Position numbers and translations under genes: made by a program. A DNA stretch of 64,000 bases from Neostapfia colusana (taxonomy: Eukaryota > Streptophyta > Magnoliopsida > Poales > Poaceae): assembly GCA_030760725.1 (NCBI GenBank), contig JASWHV010000016.1:21691084-21755083 (forward strand), in the 5' to 3' direction. Below, piece by piece: positions 44,934-57,133 of the stretch. The notes beneath the pieces were generated by a model, which was not told the origin of the DNA, did not search any database, and worked only from the letters and a program-made list of their open reading frames with translations. Every line of letters starts with the position of its first letter. The stretch's first letter is position 1.

Positions 44934-47900
44934 TGTAACACCCCAAAATCCTGTTAAGAGGGGAATTTAAAAATTTTTGGACGTATTGCATGTGTTGCAA
45001 AAATTCAAATTCAAACTGGAATTCAAATTAAACTCAAAATAGAAATGAAAAAGAAAAAGAAAAAGAGAAAATAAACCTTCCCGACCAGTGGGCCGAAACC
45101 CACCAGCCGGCCCACCCAACCCCCGCGCCAGCCCGCAGCCGCGCGCCCGCGCACCTCTCGCAGACAGGCGGGACCCACCTGTCATCCCCAACCTCCCGAT
45201 CGCGCCGACCCCAGACTGTTCCCCGCGCGCGCGATCGTAACCGACCGGATTTCTGCCCGACTCCCGGTCCTAGAAGACTCCAGCTCGATCTAAACAAACC
45301 CGCCGCCCTTCCCCGGCTATATAAACCCCAACATCTCCCCGTTTTCCCCACGATCCGCCGTTTTTCCTCCCGGTGAGAACCCGAGCTTTTCCGGCAAATT
45401 CTGCTCGATCTTCGCTCGGGAATTCTGATCTAACTCACTGGTCTTGATCCACCGCCTCCGGGGAACCGCGCAGGTGCAGAAAACTCGGTGGTTTGCGGCT
45501 CAAACACAGCGCCGACGAGCCTCGCCGTGAATTCACTTCGGACCTCGTCACCGACCGCTTTCCAGGACCTCCGAGCTCAAGAAAACCCCCGAGGTGAGAT
45601 CCCCGACCTCCCCTCTACCGATCTATGCCATAAAATCACAATTTTAGGAAGAATTGACGAAGATCCGAAACTCTCCGGCGAGATCGCCGCCTCCCGCCGC
45701 CGTGCGCCGCCGGGCAGCGCCGCCCGCGCTCGATCAGAGCGACGTGGCCGCTTGTGCGCCGTCTATTTTAAATCACACGGTAGAATTTAAATCCCCGCGT
45801 ACCGGTTCGACGTTATAATCTCAGCCGTCTGTTTTAAATCAGACGGTCCACGTCAGCCCCGCGTTATAAAGGCCGGAATTCTTACGCGCTACCCCCTGGG
45901 GTTCTCGGAAAATAAGAGCTAGACCCGGAAACTTCTGATCTGAAATCATGAAAATTCATTTAAAAATCAGTTTTAGCCCCTGGACTTAATAAAAATTAGG
46001 AAAACCCCTCTGTTATGTGTAGTTAGCCCCCTGGAAATTCTTAAAAGAATATAATAGACCCTGTAGTGGGGTGAGTTTACCTTTTTAACCCTATTTGATA
46101 TTAAATTTAGGAATTTGAATATGTGGTTAGTATTTAAAATTTAAAAGATGGGACAAACATATTGTCAATTCAAATTAAAAACTTTCCTAGTACATGGAAA
46201 ACTTTGGAGTGAGATAAAAATAGATTTTTGGCTGAAATGAGTCTGTCTAATTAATTATTCACATTTATTAGTTATAGGGACACATTTTTAAGTAGAGAAT
46301 AATTCTGAAAATTAGTAAAATAAATGTAAAATAGTTCACATCAGAGGAGAAGTTCAAAAATATATTATTTAATATTTTAGACCTGAAACCTATTCTGTTT
46401 AGATGAGATGTCTTACTATTTTCATAATAAAGTTCACATTTAGGCATAGGAAATAAATCTGAAAATATAGCAAACTAGGTATAAATAACTAGAAAATGAT
46501 AAAAGAAGTTTCCAAAATCCAAAGAATTCAGTTTAGGGTTGGTAGAAGGTCTAAAGACACATTGGGAGTAGGAAAATACCTTCCATGCATACTTGGTAGC
46601 TAAAATGTGTATCAATTGAATATAAGGAATTTATTTAAATTGGAAATTCATATATAGTATGCAAACATAAATATGAATACAAAAGTAGAAATCATATGCA
46701 CATGTTTAAAAGTGCATGTAAGCCCAAAATCAACACACATAGAGTAAACACAACACATAGAAATGTGAATGGCTTTCATAAATGTGAATGTGTGGTTTGT
46801 ATGAAGTGGAAGTGTGAACTATGTCTTATGGATTGTTGTTTTCTTTTGCTATGTGTGATGGTATGAGTAGAACCTGCTCCAGAGCAAGTTCTTCCTTTCC
46901 AAGATCAGGACTACCCATTCCCAGAGCAGCAGGAAGAAGGCAAGTGTCCTTGACCACTTTGTCCCTATACTAGGATGTGTAGATAGAATTATTTACATTG
47001 TCAATTGAAAATATGAAACCCATGCTAGTATGTTTCCCTAGAATTGCATTACCTTGTTTCCTTGTAGCTTGGGTTGGGATTTATTTTATCTTGTCATTTA
47101 TTTACATGCTTATGCTTAGCCATGCTTAGAATGGGATATTTGGCATATGAGATCATCAGTTTATTTTACCATACTCTTGAATGAGAGATTGTGAGTTATG
47201 TAGAGGTAGGGATCAAGGCAAGTTGGATGTTTTGGTTGGTGCTGGGTGCACGAGACTCGGGTTTGTGTTTAGTACTTGCCTGGATCCTAAGGACCGGTTC
47301 ATGGAGCATGTAACCTGGCTTTACCGTGCCAACCACATGCTGAGATGGGGCAGCTTGGCCAATTTCGGCGTAGTATGGGTGTGTTGGATGGTGTGGGGAA
47401 TAGGTGTCAGCTGGACTACCATATGAACCGCAAGGCTCAAGAGGGGGCCACTGCAGCGAGGTTGGAGCCTCTTGTATGCTGTTAGGGGTGAAACCTCAGT
47501 GGGCCCACGCTCGTCGGGAATCCCTTTGTAAAGGCTTCGTAGTGATCTCCTGGCTACACACCTGGGAAGTGTGAATGTGGTTCGTGGCCACTGGCATAAT
47601 GGAGGTTCTTTTAGTCCACCCGGCAACGGGGGATGAAATCACTACATGTGGGTACAGTGGTGCAAACTCTGCAGAGTCAAAACTGTCATGACAGCCGTGC
47701 TCACGGTCAAGAGCGGCTTGGACTTATTCATGATTAGAGGAGTGATGGTTTTGGAAGTTAAGAATGTTAAGCGGGGAGCTTAACATTGAACAATGAGGTT
47801 ATGGTTATTTGATTATGATGAAGGGATGGGGGATTGGGACCATTTCACCTGTGTAGTAATGTAGGTGCTTAATAAGCTAAAATGATAGGTATTAATTGCG

Positions 47901-48120
47901 TAGTGCTTTAACCCTGAGTTCAATCTCTCCTTGTTCTAGCCATGCATGATATAACTTTCCCACACTTGCTGAGTACCATCGGTACTCAAACTTGCATATT
48001 TTTTTGGTTTATATTGCTGCTCAGGTCAAGAGAATGATGTGGTGTTTAATGATCAAGACTTCGGACCCGAAGAAGGTTTCTAGGTTCATGGAGTCCCCCG
48101 GGCAACGCCTGTGACGGAGC
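44934..48120 (+). repeat. 5' LTR (truncated) of gypsy element D, family B
   Basis: Starts TGTAACACCCC and aligns throughout with the solo LTR, in + orientation. It stops at GCCTGTGACGGAGC, about 220 bp before the expected end, where an A-type LTR begins. Being upstream of a family-B gag-pol in the same orientation, it is best read as the 5' LTR of D. The TATA (CTATATAAACCCC) is at about 45318. The middle exon block (frame open up to the AG|GCAAGT donor at 46939|46940) is retained. Confidence 0.78.
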
Positions 48121-49611
48121 TGTGACACCCTCATCTCGGGTGTCAGCATATGTTCATGTTTATGGAAAAGAAAAACATTTTTAGAAGAGTAGAAACAGAG
48201 ACAAGTACCAAAAGGATAGCCAATAAAGCTCTCCGAAGAGCACCGAAGGCAATTTCCACGACCAGCAGACCACGTGGTGTGTTCGGAACTCATTCCCGAG
48301 AGATAGGGAGAGGACCGACGCTAAACTGGATACGTGGCAGGCTCGGGGGTCACCTCCGCAATCGGAAAGAAGTCCGACCCTGTGGGACACGTGCTGACCG
48401 CGGAGATAGCCTCTGCGGAAGAAGCAAAGGCATTTTTCATAGGACACATGTCACCTTCGGAGCTAGTCCTCGCGGAAGTCAGGGGACCAGTCGCACGGGA
48501 TACGTGTTAATCTCGGAACCCATCTCTGAGAAGTCCGGATCTATTGAACGCATGTCGCCACCGGAGCTTATCTCCGGAGGTCCGTCGCTGCTGGACACGT
48601 GTCGACCTCGGGGCATGTCCCTGAGGGAAGGAAAGGCGGAAAGACCGGCACCCACACATGGCGTGCGCGGAGCTCGTCTCCGAAGAAGAAGGAGGTCTTG
48701 ATCGATTGACACGCGGCACAACCGGAGCTCGTCTCCGCGGATGAGGAGATACCAGGCCCGAAGGACACGTGGAGCTTCCGGAGCTCATCACCGCGGAGGT
48801 AACGAGTCTGAAGCGGTTCTTACGAGTAAAGATACCGGTGCGCAACGGAAACCGATCTAAAATACACGATGGTTACCGAAGATAAGACGTCAGGATCTAA
48901 CAAAGATCTGAATAAGACTCTTATTCGGGATCCAATCAGATTATGACTCTTCTCTTCCCGATTATAAATAGAACCCAAAACCTCTGGCCGAAACCACGAA
49001 CTTCTCTTTCAAATCTTGAGCCGACGACTTAGAGCCCTAGCCCTAACTCGCCGAGCAAAACATTGCCGAAAGCACAACAAAGGAGATCATCGGAGGAGAA
49101 CCAAGCGGTCTAAGGAGGACCCCGAAGACAAGAAGAGCGTGAGGTAGGACTTCGATACCACCTTACGACATCATTGTGCTCATCCTTGCATCTGTTCTTC
49201 GATTCCTTTCGAACAGAAGCCTTTTCATGGGCAGAATACTCGATGATCAGTTTGATCTAAAGAACAAGATCATCGCCATGTTCACCTTTAATCCAAAAAC
49301 CTCTGACCATGCAAGCCATGCAAGCATACGTACAGATCAATCTAATAAAACTAATCGTAGGATAGCATGCATATGCATCATCGCATCTAGTTTAGGGTTT
49401 GTGCATGATATTGATTGCTGTGAATTTTGTATGCACGTGAATCCTACATAGCAGGACAAACTCAGGAAGCTGTCTACGACAAGCTGCAGCAACAGGGTTT
49501 TGAGAATCAAGAACAACCGGAACCGCAAGAACAAGGCAAGTGCTCCTTGACCATGTTGATCCTATGTTTTGGGTAAAACTGTTTTGTTTTGAGAAAAGGT
49601 GTGTGTGCTGA
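48121..49611 (+). repeat. Truncated A-type LTR inside element D
   Basis: Begins exactly at TGTGACACCC like the LTR at 17449 and follows it for about 1.5 kb, including the G-box array, TATAAATA (about 48963) and exon block (donor AG|GC at 49535|49536). It then ends at about 49611, where family-B leader sequence starts. The right part of the A LTR, the end of D's own LTR and D's PBS are all missing, so a deletion joined the two. Confidence 0.82.
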
Positions 49612-49705
49612 GTAAAAACAAGCCTCAACACTTCAAAGTAAAAACAAGTGAAAGTAGTAAGATAATACGTAATGCCTTAAATTAACATTTGGTTGATCAT
49701 GCTAG

Positions 49706-52700
49706 ATGGCCAGAAGAGGAAAGGGTCGTGCTGCCAACCCCGCCAACAACAACGACGAGGCCTGCAACCCTCATCTTTCTGGGAGCCAAGACAGGAGTAG
49801 ACGCCGTGAGGGAGTTGATCCCATCCACCAAATGCTTGAGAATCAAAATCAGCTCATCTAGAACCTGACTCAAGTGGTGGCCAACTTGCATCAAGTTTCA
49901 CCTCCACAAGCTGCACCATGCCAACCAAGGTTGAGTGAGTTTCTAGGAACTCAACCTCCAAAGTTTGCAAGTGCTGCTGAACCTCTGGAGGCAGATGATT
50001 GGCTAAAGACCATTGAGAGCAAGATGAGGATCATACAGTGCCAAGGGTATGAGAGGGTGCTGTTTGCCTCTCATCAATTGCATGGACCTGCTGCTGATTG
50101 GTGGACCGCCTACGTGGCTGCCAATCATGATCCTGAGAACATCACTTGGGAAGAGTTCAAGCGTAGCTTCCGCAACCATTACATACCAAGGGGTGAACTC
50201 AAAAACAAGAGGAAGGAGTTCTTGGGATTGCAGCAAGGAAACATGACTGTGAGGGAATACCTCACTAAATTCACTCAACTATCACGTTATGCCCCACGGG
50301 ACATAGAGACTGATGAGCAGAAACAGGATTGCTTCGTGGAAGGACTCACAGCAGAAATGCTTTGTGCAATGTCTTCCAATGAGTATGAAAGCTTCCAAAA
50401 GATGGTGGACAGAGCGTTTGTTGTAGAAAGGAAGCTGAAGGCCTTGGAAAATGAAAACAAGAGGAAGGCGGGATGGTCACACCAAACCTCGGGTAGCAAC
50501 ACCCGCCCACGTCTGATGCAGCAACCCGCAGGGCAAGCGAGCCGTGCTGCGGTACCCTACTCAGCACCGAGAGGGTACAACCCGAATTTCAGGCCTCCGT
50601 CAGCACCAGCACAGCCACAACGTCAGTTTGTACAGCAGCCTCGTCCCGCATATCCACCTCGACCAGCAGTACAAGGACCCCCAAACCAACCCCAAGACAA
50701 CAAAGGCCAGGCACCTAAAGTTGGGGTGCAATGCTTTAACTGTGGTGAAGTGGGGCACTACGCCCATAAGTGCCCAAAGAAGAAGCCTGCGCAGCCACAA
50801 CAACAGAATGTAATGCGAGGACGGGTGAACCACGTCACCATGGAGGAGGCGCAAGAGGCACCCGACGTGGTAGTTGGTAAGTTTCCTGCCAATTTACACA
50901 TTGCAACCCTGTTGTTTGATTCTGGTGCTACCCACTGGTTCATTGCCCAAGGGTTTGTTAAGAAGCATGACCTAGCAACAACACAAATGAACCATATGCT
51001 AGCAGTAAACTCTCCAGGTGGAGAAATAAGGACAAGACAAGTGTGTCCCAAAGTGAACCTAGACATTAATGGGGTCGTATTTACTGCTAACCTCATAGTG
51101 ATAGATTCACAAGGGATTGATATTATCTTGGGTATGGATTGGTTGACCAAACATAAAGGAATCATCCATTGTTCGACCACAACGGTGGAACTAACTCACC
51201 CTAGTGGCACAAGAGTAAAGTTTATAACAATACAAGAGCCTAGGAGGGACATTAAATTAAATCAAGTTGAGGTGAAAGTGGAGGAGATCAGGACCATCAG
51301 GGAATATCCAGATGTTTTTCCGGAGGAGTTGCCAGGTATGCCTCCTGATCGTGAAGTGGAATTCGCAATTGAGCTAGTGCCTGGAACAGCCCCGATATAC
51401 AAGAGACCTTATCGGATGGACTCCAAGCAGCTGGGAGAACTCAAGGATCATTTGAGAGAATTGACGAAGAAGGGGTATATTCGTCCTAGTTCCTCACCTT
51501 GGGGAGCTCCAGTGATATTTGTGCCCAAGAAGGACGGGACCCAAAGGTTATGCTTAGACTACCGTGCTTTGAATGAAGTAACCATCAAGAACAAGTACCC
51601 ATTACCCCGCATTGAAGACTTGTTTGATCAGTTGAGGGGAGCTTGTGTGTTCTCGAAGATTGATCTCAGGTCGGGATACCACCAACTTAAGATAAGGCAA
51701 TCTGATATTCCCAAGACAGCTTTCGTATCTCGGTACGGACTGTATGAATAAACCGTCATGCCTTTCGGGCTAACAAATGCCCCGGCATACTTCATGTATC
51801 TCATGAACAAGGTATTCATGGAATATCTGGACAAATTTGTGGTTGTTTTCATAGATGACATTCTCGTTTTCTCCAAAGATGAAGAGGAACATGAGAAACA
51901 TCTAAGGTTGGTGTTGCAGAGGCTGAGAGAACACCAACTATATGCCAAGTTGAGCAAGTGTGAGTTTTGGCTGAAGAGAGTTCCCTTCTTAGGACATATC
52001 ATCTCGGAGGGAGGAATCACCGTGGATCCCGCCAAAATCGAGGATATACAGAAGTGGAAGACCCCTGAAAATGTCGGGGAAGTTCGAAGCTTCTTGGGAT
52101 TGGCAGGATACTATCGACGGTTTATTGAGGGATTCTCTAAGATCTCGAGACCCCTCACCAAACTGTTGGATAAGGGAATCACATTCACATGGACGCCGCA
52201 GTGCGAGACGAGTTTTCAGGAGTTAAAGAAAAGATTGACAACAGCCCCAGTGCTAGTTATGCCAGATATGCAAAAGAACTTTACGGTGTACTGCGATGCC
52301 TCTGGAAATGGGTTGGAATGTGTTCTCATGCAAGAAGGGCATGTCGTGGCTTATGCATCCCGGCAGCTCCGGAAGCACGAGAAGAACTATCCTACACATG
52401 ACCTAGAACTAGCCGCAGTGGTACACACGTTGAAAATTTGGCGGCACTACTTGATGGGGAAGAGGACAGAGATATATACGGATCATAAGAGTTTAAAGTA
52501 CATTTTCACACAGCCATATCTCAACCTCAGACAAAGGAGATGGTTAGAGCTAATCAATGACTTTGATGTGGGCATCAACTACCATCCTGGGAAAGCAAAC
52601 GTCATGGCAGATGCTTTAAGTCGGAAAGTGCAGGTCAATAAGTTGAGCTTGAAGGACATGCCTGTAGAATTGAAGGACGACATTATAAGGCTAAATCTAT

Positions 52701-54173
52701 GCCTTGGGAATAGTGGTGAAGCCATCGCCATGGAAGTGGACTCCACACTAGAGCGAGAAATACGTGAGGGTCAAAAGAATGACGAGAAGATACAAGAAAT
52801 CAGACAACTCATCAAGGAAAATAAAGCCCCTGGTTTCAGAGAGGATGAACAAGGAACGGTGTGGCACGTGAAAAGAATCTGTGTGCCAGAAGTAAAGAAG
52901 ATCCGTGAATTGATTTTGAAGGAGGCTCACGATTCCGACTATTCTATTCATCCTGGGAGTATGAAGATGTACCAGGACCTCAAGAGCAGGTATTGGTGGT
53001 ATGGCATGAAGCGAGATGTCGCGGAACATGTTGCCCTATGTGATACATGCCAGTTGGTGAAAGTAGAACATCAACGACCCGCGGGATTATTACAACCACT
53101 CAAAGTGCTTGAATGGAAATGGGAAGAAATCGGTATGGATTTCATAGTGGGATTGCCTAGGACCCAATAAGGATACGATTCAATATGGGTCATCATCGAC
53201 AGGCTAACCAAGGTAGCTCATTTCATCCCCATGAAAGAAAACTACAGCGGATCCAAATTGGCGGAGTTGTACATGTCAACAAATTGTGTTACCATGGGGT
53301 GCCAAAGAAGATAGTGTCGGATCGAGGGACACAGTTCACCTCAAGGTTCTGGCAGAAGTTGCATGAAACCATGGGAACCCATCTGAATTTTAGCTCTGCC
53401 TTTCATCCCCAAACTGACGGGCAGACGGAAAGAACCAATCAAATTCTTGAGGATATGCTGAGAGCGTGTGCACTCAAAAACAATCAGAGTTGGGACAAGA
53501 ACTTACCGTATGCGGAATTCTCCTATAACAACAGCTATCAAGCTAGTATGAAGATGTCACCGTTCGAAGCTTTGTATGGGAGGAAGTGCAGAACTCCCCT
53601 ATTTTGGAACCAAACCGGGGAAAGTAAAGTGTTTGGTCCCGAAGTACAACAAGAACTGAGGCGAAAGTGAGGGAAATTCGCAACAACTTGAGGATAGCAC
53701 AGACATGACAAAAGAGCTATGCCGATGTACGGAGAAGAGAGCTCGTTTTCAACGTGGGAGACTATGTCTATCTCAAGGTGTCCCCTATCCGAGGACTTCG
53801 TCGGTTCAAGGTGAAAGGGAAGTTGTCAACTCGATACATCGGACCCTTTCAAGTTCTGGAGAGGAAAGGCGAAGTGGTGTATCAACTAGAATTACCGGCT
53901 CGCCTATCGGATGTGCACGATGTATTCCATGTTCCACAGCTCAAGAAATGTCTGAGAACGCCTAAAGAGGTGTTACCCATGAATGAGATTGACGTAGCTG
54001 AGGATTTGTGTTATGCCGAGCAACCATCCAAGATTTTGGAAACAATGGAACGCCTCATCAGAAATAAAAGAATCCGGATATGCAAGGTGCAGTGGAAGCA
54101 TTACTCGGAAGAGGAAGCCACCTGGGAGCGAGAAGATGAGCTTAAGGCACAATTTCCGGAATTGTTTTCTTAG
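49706..54173 (+). pseudogene. Degenerate Gag-Pol of gypsy element D (family B)
   Basis: Close relative of the element B polyprotein. ATG at 49706. In-frame stops at 49859 (TAG), 51749 (TAA) and 53168 (TAA); a 1-nt deletion near 53277 before the CYHGVPK motif; a second near 53650; then a TGA near 53706. Between them are a CCHC knuckle ([14 protein letters not shown]), protease [10 protein letters not shown] (Ser to Trp after the motif), RT with FIDDIL, RNase H, and integrase SDRGTQF with GQTERTN. Much more damaged than B, hence older or longer silent. The internal region ends in ATCTCGAGGATGAGATTTT, just short of the polypurine tract, and no 3' LTR follows. Confidence 0.93.
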
Positions 54174-54205
54174 AACCACCAATCTCGAGGATGAGATTTT
54201 GATAT

Positions 54206-54351
54206 AACTATTTGTAAAACATTCTTGTACGCTTCCGCTAAACTATTTATGTAATATGATGTGTTACTGCAACCCGTGTGCTGTTGGGTGCCGCATAACA
54301 CTGCACCACCCGACGAGGTCCCGTGGGGCCGTCTCAGCGTGGTATCTGAGC
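54206..54351 (+). other. LTR-end plus PBS-like remnant
   Basis: GGGGCCGTCTCA could be an LTR terminus, followed three bases later by TGGTATCTGAGC (54340-54351), one mismatch from the tRNA-Met primer-binding site. ACGCTTCCGCTAAACTATTTATGTAATATG upstream, split here as ACGCTTCCGCTAA and beyond, resembles LTR 3' parts. No matching element body follows. Confidence 0.3.
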
Positions 54352-54429
54352 TGTTTCAGTTACCTCCAGGTTACGGCAACGGGGACTGCATGAAGCGGGG
54401 GGAAAGGAGCTATCAACTACTCCGGCCTA

Positions 54430-54720
54430 GGACTGGAAGGACCGGGTCCTGCCCCTTCAGCAGGGGCGAGGCCCGAAGGCCCCATGTGTCCAGCGGGCCC
54501 GGGGCTCCCGCCTCCCCTGAGGGGGGCTCCGGACTCGCCACGTGGCAGGCGGAAACCGGACCTCCCCCTCGGTGGTAGGGCTCCGAAAGCCCTACATTTC
54601 CAGCAGGGCCAGAGCTCCCGCCTCCTGAGGAGGAGCTCCGGACCCGCCACGTGGCAGGCAGATCTGGAGCTCCCCATAGGGCGAGATCCGGAGACCCCCG
54701 GGGGCCCCTAACACAGTTAG
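54430..54720 (+). repeat. CACGTGG tandem units of Tat-lineage element F2
   Basis: About four to five GC-rich units with CCACGTGGCAGGC (54538, 54646) and CCCATGTGTCC cores, at a spacing near 55 bp, like those in the Tat LTRs. They sit just beyond the end of the antisense ORF, as in F1. Unit sequence GCTCCGGACYCGCCACGTGG is shared. Confidence 0.6.
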
Positions 54721-54913
54721 GACCCGGGGAAGGTGTCTGTGCAGAGCTCCGAGATTGGAGAAGGCCTCTGAGTACCTTGCGGAGCTAAGGACTCAGTCAG
54801 GCAAAGCCAAGAAGGAGAGAAAAGGCATCACAGACACAAATATCTAAAAGAGTCAAGTTATGCGAGGCTCCATGAGCTAGACTACAGACTCGATAAAAAG
54901 GGAGAAACAAGTC

Positions 54914-56683
54914 CTAAGGACCTCCCGGCACACGCCGGAACCTAGCGGCTACAAGGGCGGCCACATCCTCGACTTCAGCCCTGGCAGCTTCCTCCCGCTC
55001 CGTGGCTGGGCCCTCTCTCGCTGGTTCCAGCGAGAAAGAGGGGTCGCGGCTCTTGAAGCATGCCAGCACATGTGAGGTGACCTCTAAGGCTAGGCCGCGT
55101 CCCTCGGCCTCAAGCTCGCTGGCGACCACCGAGTCTAGCCTGTCCAGCTTGGAGCCGATCGACTCCAGCGCGGGGATCACCTCCGCCACCTTCAACGCAG
55201 GAGCCGCTGCCCTCACCGGACTGAAGCCAAGAGGGATCAGGGCAGACCCCGCTCGATCAACGAAGCTTGAGACCGCATGAGCCTCGGAGGACCGCAAGGC
55301 CGAGAGCTCCTCCACCTCGCGGCGGGCTGCCTGCAGGGCCTCTAGGTTTCTCTCGGAGATATCCTTCTCCTTGGCAGCCAGGGAGCTCTCCCGAAGGTGG
55401 AGAGTCTTGGCGAGCCGCTCCAACTCAGAAGCCTTGAAGTCGACGGCCAACTCCCGTTCCAAGACCGCCCGGCGTTCACGGGAGACCTGTTCCACCCTCA
55501 ACTCGAGGTCTGCCTTTAGAATCTCTAGCTCCTTGATCCGAGCTCGAAGGTCATCCTCGCCCGCCGCCAGCTGCGCGGTGACCCTCTCCGCCTCGGCTGC
55601 CGTGGAACGCTCCCGTTCCTCAACGGCGAGTTTACAGCGCTCCAACCGCTGCCGTATATCCTCAGCGGCAGAGAGGCTCTCCTCGGCCCGGGCGTGTGCC
55701 TCCAGGGCCTCCCTGTTTATTCGCCGCGATTCGGCGTCCATGCGGTTGACAACCCGCTTCAGCCAGTCGAGGAGCACTTCCCTGAAGTCGAGCAACTCCT
55801 GCATGGAGTCGAGCTCGCTCTTGACCTTCGCGGTCCGCTCCCGCAAAAGGTTCCCCCAGGTGAGGAGGCGATCCCGTTCAACTGTATACTCCTCCCGCTC
55901 GCGACTTAGTGCAGCCAAGACCTGCCGGACGCTCGTCTCGGCAAGCGCGAAGGCATCTGCCAGGGGCAATGGAGCAACAGAGGCCGGGGCAGTTCCCCCG
56001 ACCTCCTCCATCACCTCGTCCTCAAGAGGAGTCGATGCACCAGCGACCGAGACGAGACGCCGGTCAGGAGAAGCTGGCGCCGGGGCTCTGGCAGCCGGAC
56101 CTGCCAGGCCCTCTTTAGCTTCTGGCTTCTTGACCTGTGGAGAGGGGCGAGCCGGGGAAGGCTGCGCTGGATTAAAGGCCGGGCTGCCTGGTGCAGGGTC
56201 GACCTGCGCTGGCCTGGGGGCCGCGGCGGCCATCTCGGCAGGAAGAGATGACGCCGCCGCGGAGTCCGGGCACACCGGAACAGGAGAAGCTCGCGCTGGC
56301 TTGGGGGCCGTGGTAGTTGTCCCGGGTTCCGAGCGCAACGGCACAGACTCCCCGCCAGTCGGGGATGGCCGGGAAGCGTGGACACTCCAGTGGGCTCTGA
56401 ACCCCGACTTCTGAGCCGGGGTAGGACTCCCAGAGCCCGCTGCCGTCACTGACGGCCGCTCCGCAGTCGCTTGAACTGGCAGAGCAGGGGATGCCCCAGA
56501 AGCTCCCCTCAACGCATCAGCCCGGGGCTTCTTTGAGTCGCCACCGGAAGGAGTGCCAGGCACCCCAGATTCCCGACTTGGCACAGACGCCACCGCTGGA
56601 GAAGATCGAGCGCGCTTCTTCTCTGGTGGCGGGTTGGAGGCCATGACGAGGGAGGACTCAAGGGCAAGAGGGCAAAGGCACAA
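54914..56683 (-). CDS. Antisense ORF of a Tat-lineage gypsy element, coiled-coil protein
   Basis: 589 uninterrupted codons opposite to the element's sense strand, between the former pol end and the 3' LTR. This is the place where Tat-lineage elements (for example the antisense gene of maize Grande and relatives) carry an extra ORF. The N-terminal half is Ala/Pro/Ser-rich with basic KKRARS and KKPRAD patches. The C-terminal half (about 270-520) is a long Glu/Arg/Leu coiled coil (SREREEYTVERDRL..., ...RRAVLERELAVDF). Then a short conserved-looking globular tail follows. A second ATG about 13 codons in (MASNPPPEKKRARSS) may be the true start. No known enzymatic motif; role unknown. Intact while the rest of the element is deleted. 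Confidence 0.75.
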   Translation of the reverse strand: MCLCPLALESSLVMASNPPPEKKRARSSPAVASVPSRESGVPGTPSGGDSKKPRADALRGASGASPALPVQATAERPSVTAAGSGSPTPAQKSGFRAHWSVHASRPSPTGGESVPLRSEPGTTTTAPKPARASPVPVCPDSAAASSLPAEMAAAAPRPAQVDPAPGSPAFNPAQPSPARPSPQVKKPEAKEGLAGPAARAPAPASPDRRLVSVAGASTPLEDEVMEEVGGTAPASVAPLPLADAFALAETSVRQVLAALSREREEYTVERDRLLTWGNLLRERTAKVKSELDSMQELLDFREVLLDWLKRVVNRMDAESRRINREALEAHARAEESLSAAEDIRQRLERCKLAVEERERSTAAEAERVTAQLAAGEDDLRARIKELEILKADLELRVEQVSRERRAVLERELAVDFKASELERLAKTLHLRESSLAAKEKDISERNLEALQAARREVEELSALRSSEAHAVSSFVDRAGSALIPLGFSPVRAAAPALKVAEVIPALESIGSKLDRLDSVVASELEAEGRGLALEVTSHVLACFKSRDPSFSLEPAREGPATEREEAARAEVEDVAALVAARFRRVPGGP

Positions 56684-57111
56684 GAGTCCAAGAAGAAACG
56701 CTGGGAAGTGCGAAGGAAAGACGCAATGCGGGTAAGATCCCCTCTAAAACCTTCCCAGGTGCAATTCCAGGCGATTCGGAACTCTTCGAATACGCCGTAT
56801 CGGCAACCGCTTCGGCTCCTAGACCGAGCGCCGATGACAGGTGGACCCAAGCCACCCGACTGAAGCGGTGGGTCAAGGAGTCAGTCTCCTAAGAATATGA
56901 GCCGGCAAGGCACTTCGGCGATTCCCGAAGAAAACGCCGCAACGTGCAGAAGTGGCAGTCTCGGGAACGCCGCAGTGAAAGCAACCATCAAGTGGGCGCA
57001 CGCTCCCACAAACCCACGACCGTTCGTGCTCCGGCAGCAGTCAATGCGGGACTTAGAGAAAGTGCGCGGATCAGAAGAGACGGAGGTCCCACCTCGGGCT
57101 CGCTATCTCCC

Positions 57112-57133
57112 CCGAGATGGGCCCGGGGGCCAC
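57112..57133 (+). other. Polypurine-like tract before Tat LTR
   Basis: GAGATGGGCCCGGGGGCCAC lies directly before the LTR start. A matching GAGGTGGGCCCGGGGACCAC precedes the F1 LTR at 20937. This places both LTRs at the 3' end of their elements. Confidence 0.6.

Noticed and set aside
55371..56414. A 347-codon + strand ORF opposite the Tat antisense ORF
   Set aside because: Ser/Arg-rich composition is what the complement of a Glu/Ala/Leu-rich GC-rich gene gives. No domain. Treated as a shadow of the 589-codon - strand ORF.
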